Below the pieces are notes generated by a model that saw nothing but the letters and a program-made list of their open reading frames with translations, did no database searches and was not told the origin of the DNA. This document shows, piece by piece, positions 12,689 to 14,674 of a DNA stretch of 14,674 bases; position 1 is the stretch's first letter, and each line of letters starts with the position of its first letter. The position numbers and the translations under genes are program-made. The stretch spans positions 1-14,674 of the forward strand of contig CAYNFH010000170.1 in assembly GCA_964396385.1 (NCBI GenBank), given 5' to 3'. This DNA is from CAYNFH01 sp964396385. GTDB taxonomy: Bacteria; Armatimonadota; Chthonomonadetes; Chthonomonadales; CAJBBX01.

Positions 12689-14203
12689 ATGGGTCATTTC
12701 ACAACGTGGGACTACATCGTGGTCGCCGTCTACCTGGCGGCCAGCGTCTGGCTGGGGCTGCGGTTCGCGCGCGGCCAGAAGTCACTGGAGCGGTACTTCG
12801 TCGCCTCCCGCTCCGCGCCGTGGTGGGCGGCCGGCATCTCCGTCATCGCCGCCAACTTCAGCGCCATCTCCTACATGGGCGTGCCTGCCTGGGTCTACCA
12901 GCACGACCTTCGGCTGGACATGGGCGTCATCTGGTTCCCGCTCCAGATGCTGCTGGTGGTCTACCTGTTTGTCCCCTTCATGGCCCGACTGCGGCTCTAC
13001 ACTATCTACGAGTACCTGGAGTATCGCTTTGGCCTCTCCGCCCGGCTGCTGGCCTCCACACTCTTTGTTCTGGTGCGCGGGGGCCACCTGGCCATCGCGA
13101 TCTACGCCCAGGCGCTGGCGCTGGCGCTGGTGCTCCATATTCCCGTTATCGCCTGCATCTGGATCTCCGGCGCGGCTACCACGCTCTACACGGTGTTCGG
13201 CGGCATCGAGGCGGTGCTCTGGACGGACGTAATGCAGTTCTTCGTGCTGGTGGGCGGGATGTTCGTCATCCTCGCCGCCGTGCTCATGCCCTTTGGCTTC
13301 AACCCGGCGGAGGTGTGGCGCATTGCCTCGGAGGGCGGCCACACAAAGATGTTCTCCTTCGACCTAAACCTCACGGCGGAGGTCACCGTCTGGCCCATCT
13401 TCCTGGGCAACCTGGTGCTCAACGTGAGCTCTTACGGATCGGACCAGGTGATCGTCCAGCGGTACTTCACCGCGGGCTCCCGAAAAGGGATGGCCCGCGC
13501 CGTGCTGCTCAACGGCTTCCTCACGGTACCGTTGGTGCTGCTGCTGGACTTCATCGGCCTGGCGTTTGTGGCGTACTACCGCGCTAATCCCGCGCTCCAG
13601 TCCAGCCTTCAGAAGCCGGACCAGGTGCTGCCCCACTTTGTCACCAACGTGCTGCCCGCGCCGCTACCGGGGCTGGTCATCGCCGGCATTTTGGCCGCCA
13701 CCATGTCCACCCTTTCCTCCGGCCTTAACTCACTCTGCACGGTGACCGTGGTGGACTTCTACAAGCGGCTGCGGCAGGACCGCGAGGGCGGCCAGGAATC
13801 GGTCGCTACCGCGCGCTGGTTCACGCTCGCGTGGGGCGTGGCCATCACGTTTGCCGCCATGTACATGAACCGGCTTGGCCAGATAGTCCAGGGCACGCTC
13901 ACGGTGCTGGGCTTCCTAAGCGGCCCGTTGCTGGGCATGTTCCTGCTGGGCATCCTTACCCGCCGCGCCAACACGGTTGGCGTGCTCACCGGCGCAATCA
14001 TCGGCACTGCCATTACGTGGGCCGTCTCGCGCACCGGCGTGGCCTGGCTCTGGTACGGACCGGTCGGCTGCGTGGCCACCGTCGCGGTGGGCTACCCAAT
14101 CAGCTTCCTGCGGCCCGCCCTCTCTTCCGACCAGGTCAACCGCCTCACGCTCTGGGGCCGCGCAGCGGCATCAGACGTGGAGCCGGCGACCGCGGTGGAA
14201 TGA
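12689..14203 (+). CDS. Sodium:solute symporter (SSS family)
   Basis: The 504-residue protein has about 13 membrane helices. SSS signatures are evident: YFVASRSAPWWAAGISVIAA followed by NFSAISYMG (helix 1 of the core), TLYTVFGGIEAVLWTDVMQF (about 165-184), and AATMSTLSSGLNSL (about 336-349). Serines 343/344 in the last motif correspond to the sodium-2 site of vSGLT-type transporters. It would take up an organic solute with Na+ across the inner membrane. SSS members carry sugars, sialic acid, amino acids or organic acids; the sugar-acid enzymes next to it suggest the released acidic sugar, which is inference. ATG 12689 lies 1 base after the previous stop, with GAGGGA just upstream, so it is coupled to the operon. 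The frame is open long before this ATG, but that part overlaps the Asp-box gene and is not protein-like. Confidence 0.92.
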   Translation: MGHFTTWDYIVVAVYLAASVWLGLRFARGQKSLERYFVASRSAPWWAAGISVIAANFSAISYMGVPAWVYQHDLRLDMGVIWFPLQMLLVVYLFVPFMARLRLYTIYEYLEYRFGLSARLLASTLFVLVRGGHLAIAIYAQALALALVLHIPVIACIWISGAATTLYTVFGGIEAVLWTDVMQFFVLVGGMFVILAAVLMPFGFNPAEVWRIASEGGHTKMFSFDLNLTAEVTVWPIFLGNLVLNVSSYGSDQVIVQRYFTAGSRKGMARAVLLNGFLTVPLVLLLDFIGLAFVAYYRANPALQSSLQKPDQVLPHFVTNVLPAPLPGLVIAGILAATMSTLSSGLNSLCTVTVVDFYKRLRQDREGGQESVATARWFTLAWGVAITFAAMYMNRLGQIVQGTLTVLGFLSGPLLGMFLLGILTRRANTVGVLTGAIIGTAITWAVSRTGVAWLWYGPVGCVATVAVGYPISFLRPALSSDQVNRLTLWGRAAASDVEPATAVE

Positions 14204-14244
14204 GACTGCGCAAGCTGTGTCGCTTATCGGTCTGGTGGTGGGCA

Positions 14245-14260
14245 GTCGAAAATCGAATAC
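14245..14260 (+). repeat. CGAAAAT repeat, inverted copy of the 11506 repeat
   Basis: GTCGAAAATCGAATAC contains a CGAAAAT unit plus CGAAT, the reverse complement of the ATTTTCG heptamer at 11508-11521. It lies in the 75-base gap between the symporter and the last gene. No promoter or terminator was recognised in the rest of that gap. Confidence 0.55.
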
Positions 14261-14278
14261 CTCTTCCGGAGACTATGA

Positions 14279-14674
14279 ATGCACCTTGTAGTGCTCGCTC
14301 TGTTCTCTGCTCTTCCGCTGAATTGCCCGCCCCCCATGGCTAAGGCATCAGCCGCCGCGCCGGGCGTTGTGGCGACCTTTGACGAGATGCCAAAGGTGGT
14401 CACCCTGCCGGACGGCAAGCTGATGGCGTTCTTCCACTCGCTTTCGGGCGAGATGCCGGCCATAACCGCCCGTACTTCTGCCGACGGCGGCAGGAGCTGG
14501 AGCGCGCTGAAGACGCTGCTCACGCTCCCGGAGGAGGAGGGTGCGTTTGGCTACTCCCTGCCGTTTATAGACCGGCAGGGCGAGCTGCACCTCTTCTTCT
14601 TCTGCGACGCGCACAGCGGCGCGATCCGTCCGAACCCCAAGGCGCGACCGATGCGCGCCGGGCTAGGGCAGCTC
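14279..14674 (+). CDS. Sialidase-like Asp-box protein, N-terminal part (3' end outside window)
   Basis: An open frame of 132 codons runs off the right edge. ATG 14279 is preceded by GGAG at 14268-14271 with a 7-base spacer. The N-terminus MHLVVLALFSALPLNCPPP is a short hydrophobic segment that could be a signal peptide; a cysteine at about residue 16 might make it a lipoprotein, although the surrounding residues are not a good lipobox. MPKVVTLPDGKLMAFFHS and an Asp box (TSADGGRSW, about 67-75) follow, then FIDRQGELHLFFFCDAH, the blade pattern of sialidase-like propellers. This is the fourth Asp-box protein in the window. An out-of-frame ATG at 14275 opens only a 22-residue ORF. Function beyond family membership cannot be judged from a fragment. 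Confidence 0.85.
   Translation, partial: MHLVVLALFSALPLNCPPPMAKASAAAPGVVATFDEMPKVVTLPDGKLMAFFHSLSGEMPAITARTSADGGRSWSALKTLLTLPEEEGAFGYSLPFIDRQGELHLFFFCDAHSGAIRPNPKARPMRAGLGQL

Noticed and set aside
12706..13587. A 293-codon plus-strand frame inside the symporter gene
   Set aside because: It is out of frame with clear SSS helices, and its product is Arg/Gly/His-rich with no membrane segments. It is a shadow of the real gene. Frames at 3954-4655 and 6733-7269 were dropped for the same reason.
4797..14674. A canonical sialic acid (nan) operon
   Set aside because: Asp-box proteins, a DapA-family lyase and an SSS transporter fit superficially, but the epimerase, kinase, deacetylase and deaminase are missing and the lyase lacks the usual tyrosine and GxTGE loop. 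The dehydratase and dehydrogenase point to sugar-acid chemistry instead.

Overview
The window looks like a GC-rich chromosomal segment from an Armatimonadota-like bacterium. The main evidence is the secreted pseudopilin at 1707-2528: its N-terminus (FTLIELLVVIAIIAIL, then FPVFAQARE and a YAQDYDE block) is the form seen in very large numbers in that phylum, and related forms occur in Planctomycetota. All credible genes are on the plus strand. No tRNA, rRNA, CRISPR array, integrase or transposase was seen.

Layout. 1-470: C-terminal part of a DapA-family (dihydrodipicolinate synthase / N-acetylneuraminate lyase superfamily) protein. 500-1606: a BNR/Asp-box sialidase-like propeller. 1707-3319: an unrelated-looking cell-envelope island, with a type II pseudopilin followed by two paralogous small single-pass membrane proteins that share an unrecognised conserved block. 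3367-4683: an MFS transporter whose 3' end runs into repetitive DNA. 4797-12687: a tightly packed run made of a second DapA-family lyase, an exported TIM-barrel glycosidase-like protein, an exported Asp-box propeller with an extra C-terminal domain, an enolase-superfamily dehydratase, a 2-hydroxyacid dehydrogenase and a non-exported Asp-box propeller. Consecutive genes overlap by 4 bp (ATGA or GTGA). 12689-14203: a sodium:solute symporter one base later. 14279 to the right edge: the 5' part of a fourth Asp-box protein.

Reading of the locus (inference). Exported glycosidase-like and sialidase-like proteins would release an acidic sugar, the symporter (and perhaps the MFS protein) would import it, and the dehydratase, dehydrogenase and DapA-family aldolase would break it down. 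The repeated pairing of Asp-box proteins with DapA-family lyases resembles sialic acid use, but the kinase, epimerase, deaminase and deacetylase of that pathway are absent here. Key residues in the lyase and the dehydratase are also non-standard, so another sugar acid or nonulosonate is at least as likely.

A second theme is short tandem repeats with 7- or 8-bp units at gene junctions (about 4654, 4681, 5731, 10540, 11506 and 14245). Several are translated into the first or last residues of the neighbouring proteins, which makes some starts uncertain.
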